From positions 102,418 through 166,417 of the forward strand of contig JAGBIE010000012.1 of the NCBI GenBank assembly GCA_017935145.1: DNA of 64,000 nt, read 5' to 3'. Shown one piece after another: positions 16,969 to 27,000 of the stretch. The DNA is from Oscillospiraceae bacterium (GTDB lineage Bacteria > Bacillota > Clostridia > Oscillospirales > Oscillospiraceae). The first letter of the stretch is position 1; every line of letters begins with the position of its first letter. Made by a program: the position numbers and the translations under genes. The notes beneath the pieces are model-generated. The model made no database searches. It was given only the letters and a program-made list of their open reading frames with translations, and had not been told where the DNA came from.

Positions 16969-17678
16969 GATTTAACCACCGTGTTTTTTATGCGCAATTC
17001 ACGCAAAATCTTGTTTCTAATATCCTTGCCGTTTTTGTCGAGGATTTCTGCACCATGGCAAAATAGTCGCTCAATAGCATCAGCTCCTGAATCGTGGGCA
17101 TCAAAAAACAATGCAATATCCCGAATTGTGAGCAATGCATTCTTTGCAGAATCAAGTAGTTCTCGGTACGGGACTGGATCAATACCTGCTTCTTCCAGTC
17201 TAGATAAATCTTCATCCGATAATTCTGGAATATCTTCTAACGCTTTATACCCAGCAATGCTTTTGCTCTTGCTGTGCGTATATTGATTTCTTTCGCGGAT
17301 AAGGCGTTTCAGGCGAGAATAGTACGACTGGCTTTTGTTGACTTCTATTGAAAGAACGAACTTTCCAACAAGAGCAAACTTCCCCTCGATTGATAATTTG
17401 TCAAAGTAGCCATAAAACTCATCATCCCCAAGGCAGGCTGCTGCATAATCATTGAGATATGCTTCAATGCACATTGTCGAAAAAATGATGGTTGATATTG
17501 AATGTTCGATAAATACATCAAAACTCAGGTCTTCTTCAAACCCATCTGCACTAAAATCCAATTCACCAAACCGTTCTTTGGCTCGAACATAATTCCTCAG
17601 CGCAATATCGGAATAAAAAATGGGGTTGTAATTCTGCCGTCCCCCCATTGGATATATGCGTTTCTTCTCTCCAACCAC
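16965..17678 (-). CDS. HEPN-like protein between mod and res
   Basis: The 237-aa helical protein uses a GTG start at 17678, one base downstream of the Mod-1 stop. RERNQYTHSKS contains R-x4-H, the shape of the HEPN ribonuclease motif, placed after a helix pair (SIEVNKSQSYYSRLKRLI) as in HEPN folds. HEPN proteins are often RNase toxins or abortive-infection effectors, but some are inactive. The gene is wedged between mod and res, overlapping res by 4 nt, which is unusual for Type III loci. The family call rests on one motif plus helical character and is moderate. Confidence 0.6.
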   Translation of the reverse strand: MVGEKKRIYPMGGRQNYNPIFYSDIALRNYVRAKERFGELDFSADGFEEDLSFDVFIEHSISTIIFSTMCIEAYLNDYAAACLGDDEFYGYFDKLSIEGKFALVGKFVLSIEVNKSQSYYSRLKRLIRERNQYTHSKSKSIAGYKALEDIPELSDEDLSRLEEAGIDPVPYRELLDSAKNALLTIRDIALFFDAHDSGADAIERLFCHGAEILDKNGKDIRNKILRELRIKNTVVKS

Positions 17679-17679
17679 C

Positions 17680-19545
17680 TTACAGCACCTTCCTTACGGT
17701 GTCGGGGCTATAAGTGGCGAAAATTTGGTCGAAGTTGGTGGCGACGGAGTCAGAAGCCATGGAGCTATCGCGCATGACGAAGTAGTAGGGCTTCTGCTTG
17801 GCAATGGCCGTGATGGTTTCTTCGGAAACATTTTCATCAAAGCAGGCCATCAGGAAGCCGTCAGCAACATTGAACACCTTCTTATCACCGATAGCGCTTT
17901 CCTCAATCTTACTGGAGAGTAGTACGCCCAGATCCAACATCACCTGGAACAGCAGATCTTCAGGAGTGCGGTCCTCCTTGATGTTGTCGGCCAGAGTATC
18001 AAACATGGACATTTCATAATCGGCAGGGCTGTAATAAACATCCTTCATATTGGTGCTATCCAGTTTCAATACACGGAAACCAGTATCAAGGTCAGAAGTA
18101 GTCATAGGACTTTCTTTTTTGATTTTAGCACCTGCACGGCGAATGCGCTCCTTACCAATTTCGCAGATGTTCTTGTATCCAGCTTTGTAAGCATCGGACT
18201 TTTCATCGGTTTCTTCTGGCAATTGCACCATAATAAACTTACGATTACCGCCATCTTCATTGTTTAGCTGAATTACCGCATGAGCAGTCGTTGCAGAGCC
18301 AGAGAAGAAATCGAGAACATAGTCATTTTTGTCTGTACAGATTTTTAGGATATGGGAGAGAAGCTTGGAGGGTTTGGGATGAGTAAACAGTTTAGCATGA
18401 CCAAAAAGGTCTGCAAGTTCTTTAGTAGCGTCCTCATTCATACCTTTTCCTTCCCACCAAGAGTCTGCTCTGATTTTCGAAAAATGACGATTTGTTGCGA
18501 AAACACGCTGGACAGGTCTACCGTCTCCAGACTTTCCGAAGATAATCCGACCATCAGCTATACGCTTCTGTACCTCTGATTCATTAAACACCCAGTATCT
18601 GCCCTTGGGCGGATAATGCACATCACCATTCTTAGGGTTCGTTATAGGGAAATAGGGTCCTTTGTGATTCGCAGACAAGTCTGTTGTTGTCCACGGACCG
18701 CGGGGGTCGTTATCGGGATTTGAAAAAGTCTTTTCAAGGAATTCCTTGGTGATAGGATATCCCATATCAACAATCGCATTGATGTCTTTGGCATAGCAAA
18801 GGATATAGTCGTGCACTGGGGGAAGGAAGCCCATGTTGTTTCCGTTGGTTTTCTTCTTCCAAAGAAGGACGCCAACGCGATTTTGCACGCCAAATACTTC
18901 GTCGCAAGCCTTCTTGAGATTGTCGTATTCGTTATCGTCAATGCTAATAAAGATAACGCCGTCATTGGAAAGAAGGTCTTTTGACAGTTTTAGACGGGGA
19001 TATATCATATTCAGCCAGTCTGTGTGGAAACGGCCATTACTTTCGGTGTTCTGCACCAACCGGTTGCCTTCTTCATCAAACTGCCCACTATTGGCAAGGT
19101 ATGTATCGCTACCTTCCACAAAGCTGTCATTATACACGAAATCGTTGCCGGTATTATACGGAGGATCAATGAAAATCACTTTGATCTTGCCCAAGTATGT
19201 CTCCTGTAGCAATTTCAAAACATCCAGATTATCGCCTTCAATATACAGATTCTCTGTAGCGTCAAAATCAATGCTTTCTTCTCGGCAAGGACGGAGGGTC
19301 TTTGCAATGGGCGCATTTGCCAGCAGGATAGACTTTTTCTTATCAGGCCAAGTAAATTGATAACGCTCCTCGTTGCCCTCCACGACGATGCAAGAGATTT
19401 CCTGCATCAAAGCATCCTTGTCAATGGCACAAGCCACATTGCCATCGGCATCGATAGTTTCCGTAACCGCATTGGGAAATAACTGAGCCAGCTTGGCAAA
19501 GTTTTCATTTGCCTTGTTGGGCGTATGCATTTTTAGTTTGTCCAT
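17680..19545 (-). CDS. Type III Mod methyltransferase, copy 1
   Basis: The 621-aa beta-class DNA methyltransferase has motif IV DPPY at residues 127-130 (IDPPYNTGNDFVYND) before the SAM motif DFFSGSATTAHAV (near 410), the usual order for Mod. It should methylate adenine (N6), or possibly cytosine, in its target and supplies the specificity of the Res complex. The central region between these blocks is the target-recognition part and differs from copy 2. About the last 205 residues differ from copy 2 at only about ten positions. It starts 2 nt after the stop of copy 2. Confidence 0.95.
   Translation of the reverse strand: MDKLKMHTPNKANENFAKLAQLFPNAVTETIDADGNVACAIDKDALMQEISCIVVEGNEERYQFTWPDKKKSILLANAPIAKTLRPCREESIDFDATENLYIEGDNLDVLKLLQETYLGKIKVIFIDPPYNTGNDFVYNDSFVEGSDTYLANSGQFDEEGNRLVQNTESNGRFHTDWLNMIYPRLKLSKDLLSNDGVIFISIDDNEYDNLKKACDEVFGVQNRVGVLLWKKKTNGNNMGFLPPVHDYILCYAKDINAIVDMGYPITKEFLEKTFSNPDNDPRGPWTTTDLSANHKGPYFPITNPKNGDVHYPPKGRYWVFNESEVQKRIADGRIIFGKSGDGRPVQRVFATNRHFSKIRADSWWEGKGMNEDATKELADLFGHAKLFTHPKPSKLLSHILKICTDKNDYVLDFFSGSATTAHAVIQLNNEDGGNRKFIMVQLPEETDEKSDAYKAGYKNICEIGKERIRRAGAKIKKESPMTTSDLDTGFRVLKLDSTNMKDVYYSPADYEMSMFDTLADNIKEDRTPEDLLFQVMLDLGVLLSSKIEESAIGDKKVFNVADGFLMACFDENVSEETITAIAKQKPYYFVMRDSSMASDSVATNFDQIFATYSPDTVRKVL
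17683..18320 (-). repeat. Direct repeat, 3' part of mod-1 (pairs with 19551-20187)
   Basis: The 3' roughly 640 bp of mod-1 matches the 3' part of mod-2 closely, with mostly silent differences. A second shared block covers the N-terminal coding part (about 19140-19410 and 21030-21290). Between them the sequences diverge. Such repeats allow exchange or loss of one central region by recombination. Confidence 0.8.
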
Positions 19546-19547
19546 AA

Positions 19548-21434
19548 TTACAGAACCTTTCTTACGGTGTCGGGGCTATAGGTGGCGAAAATTTGGTCGA
19601 AGTTGGTGGCGACGGAATCGGAAGCCATAGAACTATCGCGCATGACGAAATAATAGGGCTTCTGCTTTGCGATGGCCGTGATGGTTTCTTCAGAAACATT
19701 TTCGTCGAAGCAGGCCATCAGGAAGCCGTCAGCAACATTGAATACCTTCTTACCACCAATAGTGCTTTCTTCGATCTTGCTGGAAAGAACAACGCCCAAA
19801 TCCAGCATCACCTGGAACAGCAGATCCTCGGGAGTGCGGTCCTCCTTGATGTTGTCAGCCAGAGTATCGAACATGGACATTTCATAGTCAGCAGGGTTGT
19901 AATAGACATCCTTCATATTGGTGCTGTCAAGTTTGAGAACACGAAAACCAGTATCAAGGTCAGCAGTGGTCATAGGACTTTCTTCTTTGATTTTAGCACC
20001 TGCACGACGAATGCGTTCTTTGCCGATTTCACAGATGTTTTTGTATCCTGCTTTGTATGCCTCCGACTTTTCATCGGTTTCTTCTGGTAACTGAACCATA
20101 ATGAACTTACGATTTCCGCCATCTTCTGCATTTAACCGCATAACAGCGTGAGCAGTAGTAGCGGAACCAGAGAAAAAGTCGAGAATTAAGTCTTCTTTAG
20201 ATGACTGATTGTTAACCTCTAGGTCAATAAGATATTGGAGCATTTTTACTGGTTTTGTATAATCAAAAACCACCTTATCAAACAAAACTCTAATATCTTC
20301 TGTTCCATTTTGAGTATAAACGTCCGTATAAATGGTAGTTGGTTTACCGCGTCTTTCATTTCCGTTTTCATCAATTAAATATTTTTTTGACCTTAAATTG
20401 TAAGAACCGTCTTTTTGCAAATTAAAAACTACATCATCATTTTCTATTGCTTTAAGCATTCGGCTTTTTTCCCATACCCATTGTTTGTTCGGCCAAATTT
20501 CTTGTCCTTTATATGTTATTGGGTATCTTAAATTTGGTCTGTCACCAAATGTAGTTACAGCCAACGGCTGTGTAACATAGCCTCCACGTGTTTCAAATTT
20601 TGAATCACGCGTTTTATTGTAATTTTCTCTTTCTTCATCAGTCAAGGTTCTAGTTATGTTGATAATGGGTTTTTTAGAATAAACTAAAATATACTCATGC
20701 ACACCAATAAATCCACTTGTCAACGCACCAGAACCAAATTTGTTTTTCCAGACAATCTGTGCAATAAAATTACATTCGCCAAAAATCTCATCGCAAATTT
20801 TTCTTAAGTTTATTACCTCATTGTCATCGATACTTATATACACAATGCCATCGTCAGATAATAAGTCTTTGGAAATTTTCAATCGAGTGTAAAGCATATT
20901 CAACCAATCGGTATGATATCTTCCATTACTATCCAGATTCTTAACCAATCGGTTTCCATCTTCATCAAACTGGCCGCTGTTCGCAAGATATTCATTTGCA
21001 CTTTCTGCAAAATCATCGTTATATACGAAGTCGTTGCCCGTATTGTAGGGAGGGTCGATGTAAATCATCTTGATTTTGCCGAGATAGGTTTCCTGCAAGA
21101 GTTTCAATACATCGAGGTTATCGCCTTCAATGTAAAGGTTCTCGGTATTATCAAAATCAACACTTTCCTCACGGCAGGGACGGAGGGTCTTTGCAATAGG
21201 AGCATTTGCAAGAAGAATGGACTTCTTCTTATCGGGCCAAGTGAACTGATACCGTTCTTCGTTACCTTCTACCACAACAGCAGAAAGTTCCTGTTTGAGC
21301 ATATCAAAGTCGATGGCATACTCCACTTCACCTTTCTCGTTCTTTCGCTCGGTGATGCAGTTCGGGAACAACTTCCCGATTTTCTCAATATTCTCATCCA
21401 CCTTGTTGATGGAATGCATCTTCAGTTTATCCAT
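19548..21434 (-). CDS. Type III Mod methyltransferase, copy 2
   Basis: The 628-aa protein has DPPY at residues 127-130, DFFSGSATTAHAV near 420, and N- and C-terminal blocks nearly equal to copy 1. The middle (roughly 20200-20900) is different and clearly more AT-rich than the flanks, which suggests import of a new target-recognition region. It is the first Mod in the transcript, 13 nt after a membrane-protein gene. Both Mods look complete. With one Res present, two sequence specificities may be served by the same nuclease. The target sites cannot be read from the sequence. Confidence 0.94.
   Translation of the reverse strand: MDKLKMHSINKVDENIEKIGKLFPNCITERKNEKGEVEYAIDFDMLKQELSAVVVEGNEERYQFTWPDKKKSILLANAPIAKTLRPCREESVDFDNTENLYIEGDNLDVLKLLQETYLGKIKMIYIDPPYNTGNDFVYNDDFAESANEYLANSGQFDEDGNRLVKNLDSNGRYHTDWLNMLYTRLKISKDLLSDDGIVYISIDDNEVINLRKICDEIFGECNFIAQIVWKNKFGSGALTSGFIGVHEYILVYSKKPIINITRTLTDEERENYNKTRDSKFETRGGYVTQPLAVTTFGDRPNLRYPITYKGQEIWPNKQWVWEKSRMLKAIENDDVVFNLQKDGSYNLRSKKYLIDENGNERRGKPTTIYTDVYTQNGTEDIRVLFDKVVFDYTKPVKMLQYLIDLEVNNQSSKEDLILDFFSGSATTAHAVMRLNAEDGGNRKFIMVQLPEETDEKSEAYKAGYKNICEIGKERIRRAGAKIKEESPMTTADLDTGFRVLKLDSTNMKDVYYNPADYEMSMFDTLADNIKEDRTPEDLLFQVMLDLGVVLSSKIEESTIGGKKVFNVADGFLMACFDENVSEETITAIAKQKPYYFVMRDSSMASDSVATNFDQIFATYSPDTVRKVL
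19551..20187 (-). repeat. Direct repeat, 3' part of mod-2
   Basis: Partner of the repeat at 17683-18320, offset by about 1.87 kb. Confidence 0.8.
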
Positions 21435-21447
21435 TATTTGATACCTC

Positions 21448-22080
21448 TCATTCTAGAACATCTAGTTTGCTTAAGTAAGTGCGCAGATCCTTGTTTAGAT
21501 TAGATAGTTTTGTAAGAATATCACGTGACCTCTGATAGTCTTCGTGGGAAAACTTTTTCTTCTCTTCTTCGGTTGCCAGATAACCAACATTCCAGCGCAA
21601 TTCAAAGACACCAAGTTGTCCTCTTGAAAGTCCTAGTATTTCCTCATACTTTTCGTATAAGGTTTCCGGGATGAACGGAATATTTGCATTTAGGGTATCT
21701 TGCGCTTCAACTGTAGTTTTCCGTGCTCTATTATACAGCTCATCCTCATATTTTTCTCGATCTGCCTTATCAGCTGGGTACTCAGCGTATCCAGCGGGTA
21801 TCATAGTAGTAACAGCTTTAACCATGTCAAAAAACTTGCTTGTTAAATCTCGATAAAGAGCAAACTCCGCATCAAACTTGGCTTTAGTAATATATATTTT
21901 GTTGTCTAGATTTGCCTTGTAGTGTTCTAAATCCTTTTGTAGTTTTGCCTCATATTTTTGTGATAGCCGGTCTGCAATCATGTCAGATGAGAATTTGACA
22001 GCACCCACGATAATTGCGCCAATTCCTCCTGCTCCACCAACAGCACATAAAACAATTTTCCAAACATCATTCCAGTCCAT
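21448..22080 (-). CDS. Membrane-anchored coiled-coil protein of unknown function
   Basis: The 210-aa protein has an N-terminal membrane helix (IVLCAVGGAGGIGAIIVGAV), then a long charged coiled coil (residues 30-75, RLSQKYEAKLQKDLEHY), then a helical C-terminal domain. No enzyme motif is seen. The ATG overlaps the stop of the next upstream gene by 1 nt and SD GGAGG lies inside that gene. With the 186-aa membrane protein it may form a membrane pair, placed between the helicase side and the methyltransferase side of the operon. The function is unknown; a membrane effector or phage-sensing role would be conjecture. Confidence 0.72.
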   Translation of the reverse strand: MDWNDVWKIVLCAVGGAGGIGAIIVGAVKFSSDMIADRLSQKYEAKLQKDLEHYKANLDNKIYITKAKFDAEFALYRDLTSKFFDMVKAVTTMIPAGYAEYPADKADREKYEDELYNRARKTTVEAQDTLNANIPFIPETLYEKYEEILGLSRGQLGVFELRWNVGYLATEEEKKKFSHEDYQRSRDILTKLSNLNKDLRTYLSKLDVLE

Positions 22081-22640
22081 TACCGTTCCTCCACAAAATG
22101 ATTTTTGCGATAATTGTGATAATCCTCTTTTTTGATAGGAACAACAATTATTTTGTCTTTTTCATTTCTATAGGTTAATACAATGTTGTTTATTTCCCAG
22201 AAACAATCAGTGGCTCCCTGATTGTTGTTTATATGACTATAAAAATTGTATGAAACAACGGATTTGGGAGAGACATTCACTGTGCCGATTTTACTATGAC
22301 TGGTAAGAGTCGCACGCCCATGCACGGTCTTAGTGTCCGCTTTATAGTTCGGCGTGATAGTGTATAACGCATTTTTGTCTCGTTTAAAGACGATTCGAAT
22401 ATCCCGCATAATGCGAGTTTCCGCACTGCTGTTGTAAATATCCACTGCCAGTTTATATGAATAGCCGTATGTCTCCTGAATTGCGTTTGCATTAGATATC
22501 GCAACACCCTCATTATAATCAAAATCGTCAGACCATTGAGTTACATATACATTTAACTTTCCTCGTTGGGAAATGTTGTTTAGCACCCAGCCGAGAATAG
22601 TGCCCACGAGCGTTCCAATTACGCCAATAATTGCTTCCAT
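22080..22640 (-). CDS. Single-span membrane protein with a beta-rich domain
   Basis: The 186-aa protein has an N-terminal helix (IIGVIGTLVGTILGWVLNNI) followed by a probably cytoplasmic beta-rich domain (KLNVYVTQWSDDFDY, MRDIRIVFKRDKN, VSPKSVVSYNFYSHINN). No catalytic motif is recognised. The start follows GGAGAACATAGA. It overlaps the coiled-coil gene by 1 nt, so the two are co-translated and may form a complex. The function is unknown. Confidence 0.7.
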   Translation of the reverse strand: MEAIIGVIGTLVGTILGWVLNNISQRGKLNVYVTQWSDDFDYNEGVAISNANAIQETYGYSYKLAVDIYNSSAETRIMRDIRIVFKRDKNALYTITPNYKADTKTVHGRATLTSHSKIGTVNVSPKSVVSYNFYSHINNNQGATDCFWEINNIVLTYRNEKDKIIVVPIKKEDYHNYRKNHFVEER

Positions 22641-22643
22641 TCT

Positions 22644-23474
22644 CTATGTTCTCCATGTGTATTTTTCTTTAACATCTTTAATGTCTTTGCCAATGCTCAA
22701 ATAATCGTTGACAATGATGACAGAGATGGCAAGTTCATAGGCTTTGTCATACCATTCTTCTAATTCTTTGCTATCAAGGGCAACAATATAGTCTTGAGCT
22801 TTAGCACCTTCCTTATTATTGTGGCGGATATGGAAGTTGTTAAAAACAAATCCCGCATCACTTTCCAGCTGCTTATACCCAGCATTGCCTAACGTCTTGC
22901 TCTTCAAAATAGGTTCAATGTAGTTTGCAATATCGGCGAGAATTCTCTTCTTTTCTGGCAAATGACCTTTGATTGCAAAATGGTTATATTCAATCAATTC
23001 AAATGCCACTGCTGTATCAGGTACCAGTTGGGCGGCCAAGATGGCAGACTTATTCTTTTCAACGATGATCTGGCGACCATTTGGATCCTTTTTCATCTCA
23101 TGGTTGGTGTGCTCGAGAATATATCCGATGTTTTCAAAAATGGTTCGTTTTTGATTAAATAAGCTTGTATCGTAAGGTGCGCCCGTGCTCGGAAGGACAG
23201 CAGCCAAGAGTTCGCAGAAAAGAAAAAGCTTATCTACATCAGCAGCAGAATGGATGTGGAGACCAAATTCGCCCATCATTTCCTTCAATGATGTAAAGGA
23301 ACCGCGAAATGGGAAATTGCGAAATAACTTGAGATCCACCCATGCTGCTAACGAATAAGAACTGTAGCCGTTATAGTAAGACTTTTCTACACAGAACAAG
23401 TTCCATAGAGTCGAATATTCCTTTTGGGCATCGAAGTCTCTCTGCGAGAGCATCTCATAAAAATTCTTTCTCAT
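22644..23474 (-). CDS. Unknown helical protein of the defence operon
   Basis: This is a 276-aa, mostly helical soluble protein. I do not recognise a family. A conserved-looking patch NNFHIRHNNKEGAKA lies near residue 215, in a C-terminal helical bundle that loosely recalls HEPN or abortive-infection proteins, but the classic R-x4-6-H spacing is absent. It lies 3 nt before the 186-aa gene and 8 nt after the DUF4391 gene, so it belongs to the transcript. It could be an effector or an adaptor. Confidence 0.65.
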   Translation of the reverse strand: MRKNFYEMLSQRDFDAQKEYSTLWNLFCVEKSYYNGYSSYSLAAWVDLKLFRNFPFRGSFTSLKEMMGEFGLHIHSAADVDKLFLFCELLAAVLPSTGAPYDTSLFNQKRTIFENIGYILEHTNHEMKKDPNGRQIIVEKNKSAILAAQLVPDTAVAFELIEYNHFAIKGHLPEKKRILADIANYIEPILKSKTLGNAGYKQLESDAGFVFNNFHIRHNNKEGAKAQDYIVALDSKELEEWYDKAYELAISVIIVNDYLSIGKDIKDVKEKYTWRT

Positions 23475-23482
23475 AAAAAGAT

Positions 23483-24073
23483 TCAGCCTTTCATTTTGTT
23501 TATCTGTTGCACCAGTTCAAACTTTCTCTTCGGTTGCTTTTCTGCTCGGGCAAGCTTTTCCAATCGGGTGATTTCCTTTTCTTGCTTTGCCTGTTGCTCG
23601 TCTGCAGCAATCTGCTCATCCAGCGTCTTACCCTGCTGGATGGTGATGCCACCAATCTGCGTGATGAGATTCTCCCAAACAGTGTCTAAATCCAGGCCCT
23701 TAAATTCAATGGTGCAGATATCGGCTGGAACCCACTCCGTTTGAATCAGTTTGGAATGGTAAATTGCCAATTTTCGCTCATTGTTGTAATCCAGGATCAG
23801 GAGCATATTCTGGTCAATTAGCTTCGAGATTTGCGAAATGGTACTTTGCTGAAAATTCCGCTGCTTCAAAATAACCTGTAGCACAAATATGGAGCTGACA
23901 GTTTGCCCTTGGGGAATACTTATTGTATTGGGTGAAATTTCTCCAACGATATTAATTCTGGAGATGTCTGTGTCAAACTTCGTCCTGGCCGTCGGAGTCA
24001 TTTGAAATTTGGCATAAATCGCCTTCTTTGGCAGTTGCTTATTCATCTCTGTAGATTTCGGAAGATTTAACAC
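23483..24073 (-). CDS. DUF4391 domain protein
   Basis: The GTG at 24073 is chosen because GGAGG lies 7 nt upstream; the product is about 196 aa. The sequence fits DUF4391: LPKKAIYAKFQMTPTARTKF, then DISRINIVGEISPNTISIPQ, then QIFVLQV-like strands (VSSIFVLQVILKQRNF). A coiled coil follows (residues 150-196, EQQAKQEKEITRLEKLARAE). DUF4391 genes are commonly found between an SNF2-like helicase and Mod/Res genes, as here. The biochemical role is not known; it may bind DNA or bridge the helicase to the methyltransferase. Confidence 0.85.
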   Translation of the reverse strand: MLNLPKSTEMNKQLPKKAIYAKFQMTPTARTKFDTDISRINIVGEISPNTISIPQGQTVSSIFVLQVILKQRNFQQSTISQISKLIDQNMLLILDYNNERKLAIYHSKLIQTEWVPADICTIEFKGLDLDTVWENLITQIGGITIQQGKTLDEQIAADEQQAKQEKEITRLEKLARAEKQPKRKFELVQQINKMKG

Positions 24074-24090
24074 AGACACACCTCCAAACA

Positions 24091-27000
24091 TCAGATGTTT
24101 ACAATTTTGCAGGGAATGTTTTCTGCTCGCGCGCACTCAATGATGTTGCGAGTACCCGTAGATTCGTTGTCCCAGAAGACAAGCACCGCATCCGCTGTTT
24201 TAACCATTTGTTTGTTCCGGATAGGGCCAGCACCTTGGTGATACGTTGCCCACTGAGCAGGTACTTGCATTAGCTTATAGCCATGCTCCTGAGCGTACTT
24301 CTCGCCCAGACGATCTGCCCCTCTGGCAGTGCCACTAATGATAGTAACATTGTTTCTACCTGCCAGATACTTGTCCAGCTCTTCGGACAGCCGTTCATAG
24401 TTGTCGAAGCCTCTGCTGCCTGCAACGACCAGACGAAATTCGTCATTATCGGCAGTGGCTTCCTTTGCAGACTTGACCACCAAGAAGCAAATCAGTTCAA
24501 AGTCGTCCAACCCTTTGATAGTATCTGACAAGAAACTGACCTGACGTCCTGTTAAGAAACTGTCAATATCGCTCTCCTCTTTTACCTCAATGATGGAGGA
24601 GATAGATCGGCCTAACAAGTTAGACACTTTCTTCATATTCTTGCCGTCATTGGTTTCTGCGTTGAACTTGCGGTACAACTCAGCGATGGGCTCGGTTCTG
24701 CCTTTGCAAAGGTAGCGCATCTTGTCCAGCATCTCCTTGGGGGAAAGGTGGTCGCAGATGACTTCACCTTCGTTGCTGATATAAACCATGTAGAAGGGGT
24801 GCAGACGGTTTTGGTGGTTGATGTTGACGCTACCAGTGCGGTTCTTCAGTACAAAGATAACACCAGGAGGCGCATCTTCGGATGCGGCAGTTACAGCATG
24901 AAGACCCATAGGGGTCTTGTCGATGTCGGGGTGTTGTTTAACGTATTCCAGCAGGTCAAGACGGAACTCGTTTAGCCCCAGGTCCATAATGGAGATACCG
25001 CTGGTCATTTCCTCAATATCCACTACTTCGTCGCGAAGCCTCTGAAGTTGGGCTTTGCGATATTCCAAGTCGGTTTTCTCGTCATTGCTAAGTAGGTTTT
25101 CATCACCCGTAGCAGCCACATTGACGATCTTCATGCGAGTTTCAACCTTGGCTTTCAGGTCGATATACTCGTCCAAAGAAACATCGGGCCAGAAGTTCAC
25201 TAGCTGAATGACGGAGTTCTTGCTGCCGATACGATCGATACGACCAAATCGCTGGATAATGCGGACAGGATTCCAGTGAATATCGTAGTTGATCAGGTAG
25301 TCGCAGTCCTGCAGATTCTGGCCTTCGGAGATACAGTCGGTGGCAATCAGAACATCGATGCAAGTGTTGTCATTCGGCATTAGCAGATGCTTATCTTTAG
25401 ACACGGGTGAGAAGCAAGTTAGAATTGTATTCAGATCGCTACGCAAGTTCTTTGCCGTGGTTTTTCCGTCCACGGTGCCAGAAACCATAGCTGTCTCTAA
25501 CGCAAAATTCTTTTTCACGAACTTGCTAACGTTCTCGTATAGATAATCCGCAGTATCAGCAAAAGCAGTGAAGATAATTACCTTACGGTTGTCTTCGTTG
25601 ATGGGATTCTCCATCTTATCCTGCAATACAGCAAACAGTTCCTGCAATTTGCTATCGTGCTCGGGTGTAATGTCGCCGACCATAAGAGACAGCAGTTCCA
25701 GCACTTCAGCGTCTTTCACAAGGCTTCTGCGCCAGGATTCATAATCCATGTCGCCCAAGTCGATTTTCACTTTTTTGCCAAAACTGAACAAATCATCGTT
25801 TTGATCTTCACCGTCGAACTCATCCATTTGAGTGATGTCTGTAAGGGTGAGCTCGGTAGTCGCTTTTTTGTCGTAGGCGTCGATAATCTGAATGGTTTTC
25901 TCAATTAATTCCTTGATTCTGGTTAGGGTCAAATTAAAAGAGTAGACGGAGCTCTCCATGCGCTTCATCAAGTTGATTGCCGTCAGTCTGCGAATACCCA
26001 TTTCTCGGCCAAGCTGAGTTAAACTGGTATCTTCATCGAAGAGTTCAATGTACTTCTCAATCTTGCTAGGGAGAATGTAATGAGAAGGTGTGTAGATTGA
26101 CAATGTCAGAAGCATCAACTGTTCAAAGATTTCATTGTAGTTGATAGCATCTTTCAGGTCAGTCAATCGGGGGCTCTTGGAAATAGGCGGAAGCCGAACC
26201 GGGAAGGTGCCAATATCTGTAGTATCGTAATACTTCTGGATGTGTTTGCGAGAACGGGCAATCGTTACGGAATCCAGAACCTCGAAGAAATCAAAGTCCA
26301 GCATTTTAAGCAGGTTCGCCGTTGTTCGATCTGCAGGATCCCATTGACTCCAAGTATTAAACGCGCGCTGTGCATTTCGAAAGATTTCGTTTATAGAGCG
26401 CGTGGTATTCAACTTTTCATCAACAACATCAGTATGACCTTCATATGCCAATGCAATTTGGTTTTTAAGGTCATTGAAGCGGTTGTTTACCGGAGTCGCA
26501 GACAACATCAAAACCTTTGTTTTAACGCCTTTGCGGATAACATTGTTCAGAAGTTTTAGATAACGATTTTGTTTCTCATCATCTCCGCCAGAAACCTTAC
26601 CGCCGTTGCGGAAGTTGTGAGATTCATCAATAACCACCAGATCATAATTGCTCCAGTTTAAACGATCCAGATCCAGGCCATTGGATCTGCCGTGCGTCCG
26701 GTTTAGGTCTGTATGGTACAGAACATCGTAATTCAAACGGTCACTGGCAATAGGGTTATTGACATAGTTATCCTTGTAAGTATTCCAGTTGTTCGTCAAC
26801 TTTTTGGGGCACAGTACAAGCACAGACTTGTTGCGATTTTCATAATACTTAATTACTGCCAGGGCAGTAAAAGTTTTGCCAAGGCCGACACTGTCAGCCA
26901 AAATGCAACCATTGTACTTTTCCAACTTGTTGATGATGGCAAGAACAGCATCTTTTTGGAAGTTGTAAAGCATGTTCCAAATTTTGCTGTCCTTGAAGCC

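Noticed and set aside
22644..23474. Calling the 276-aa protein a HEPN ribonuclease
   Set aside because: The patch IRHNN lacks R-x4-6-H spacing, so the evidence is too weak.
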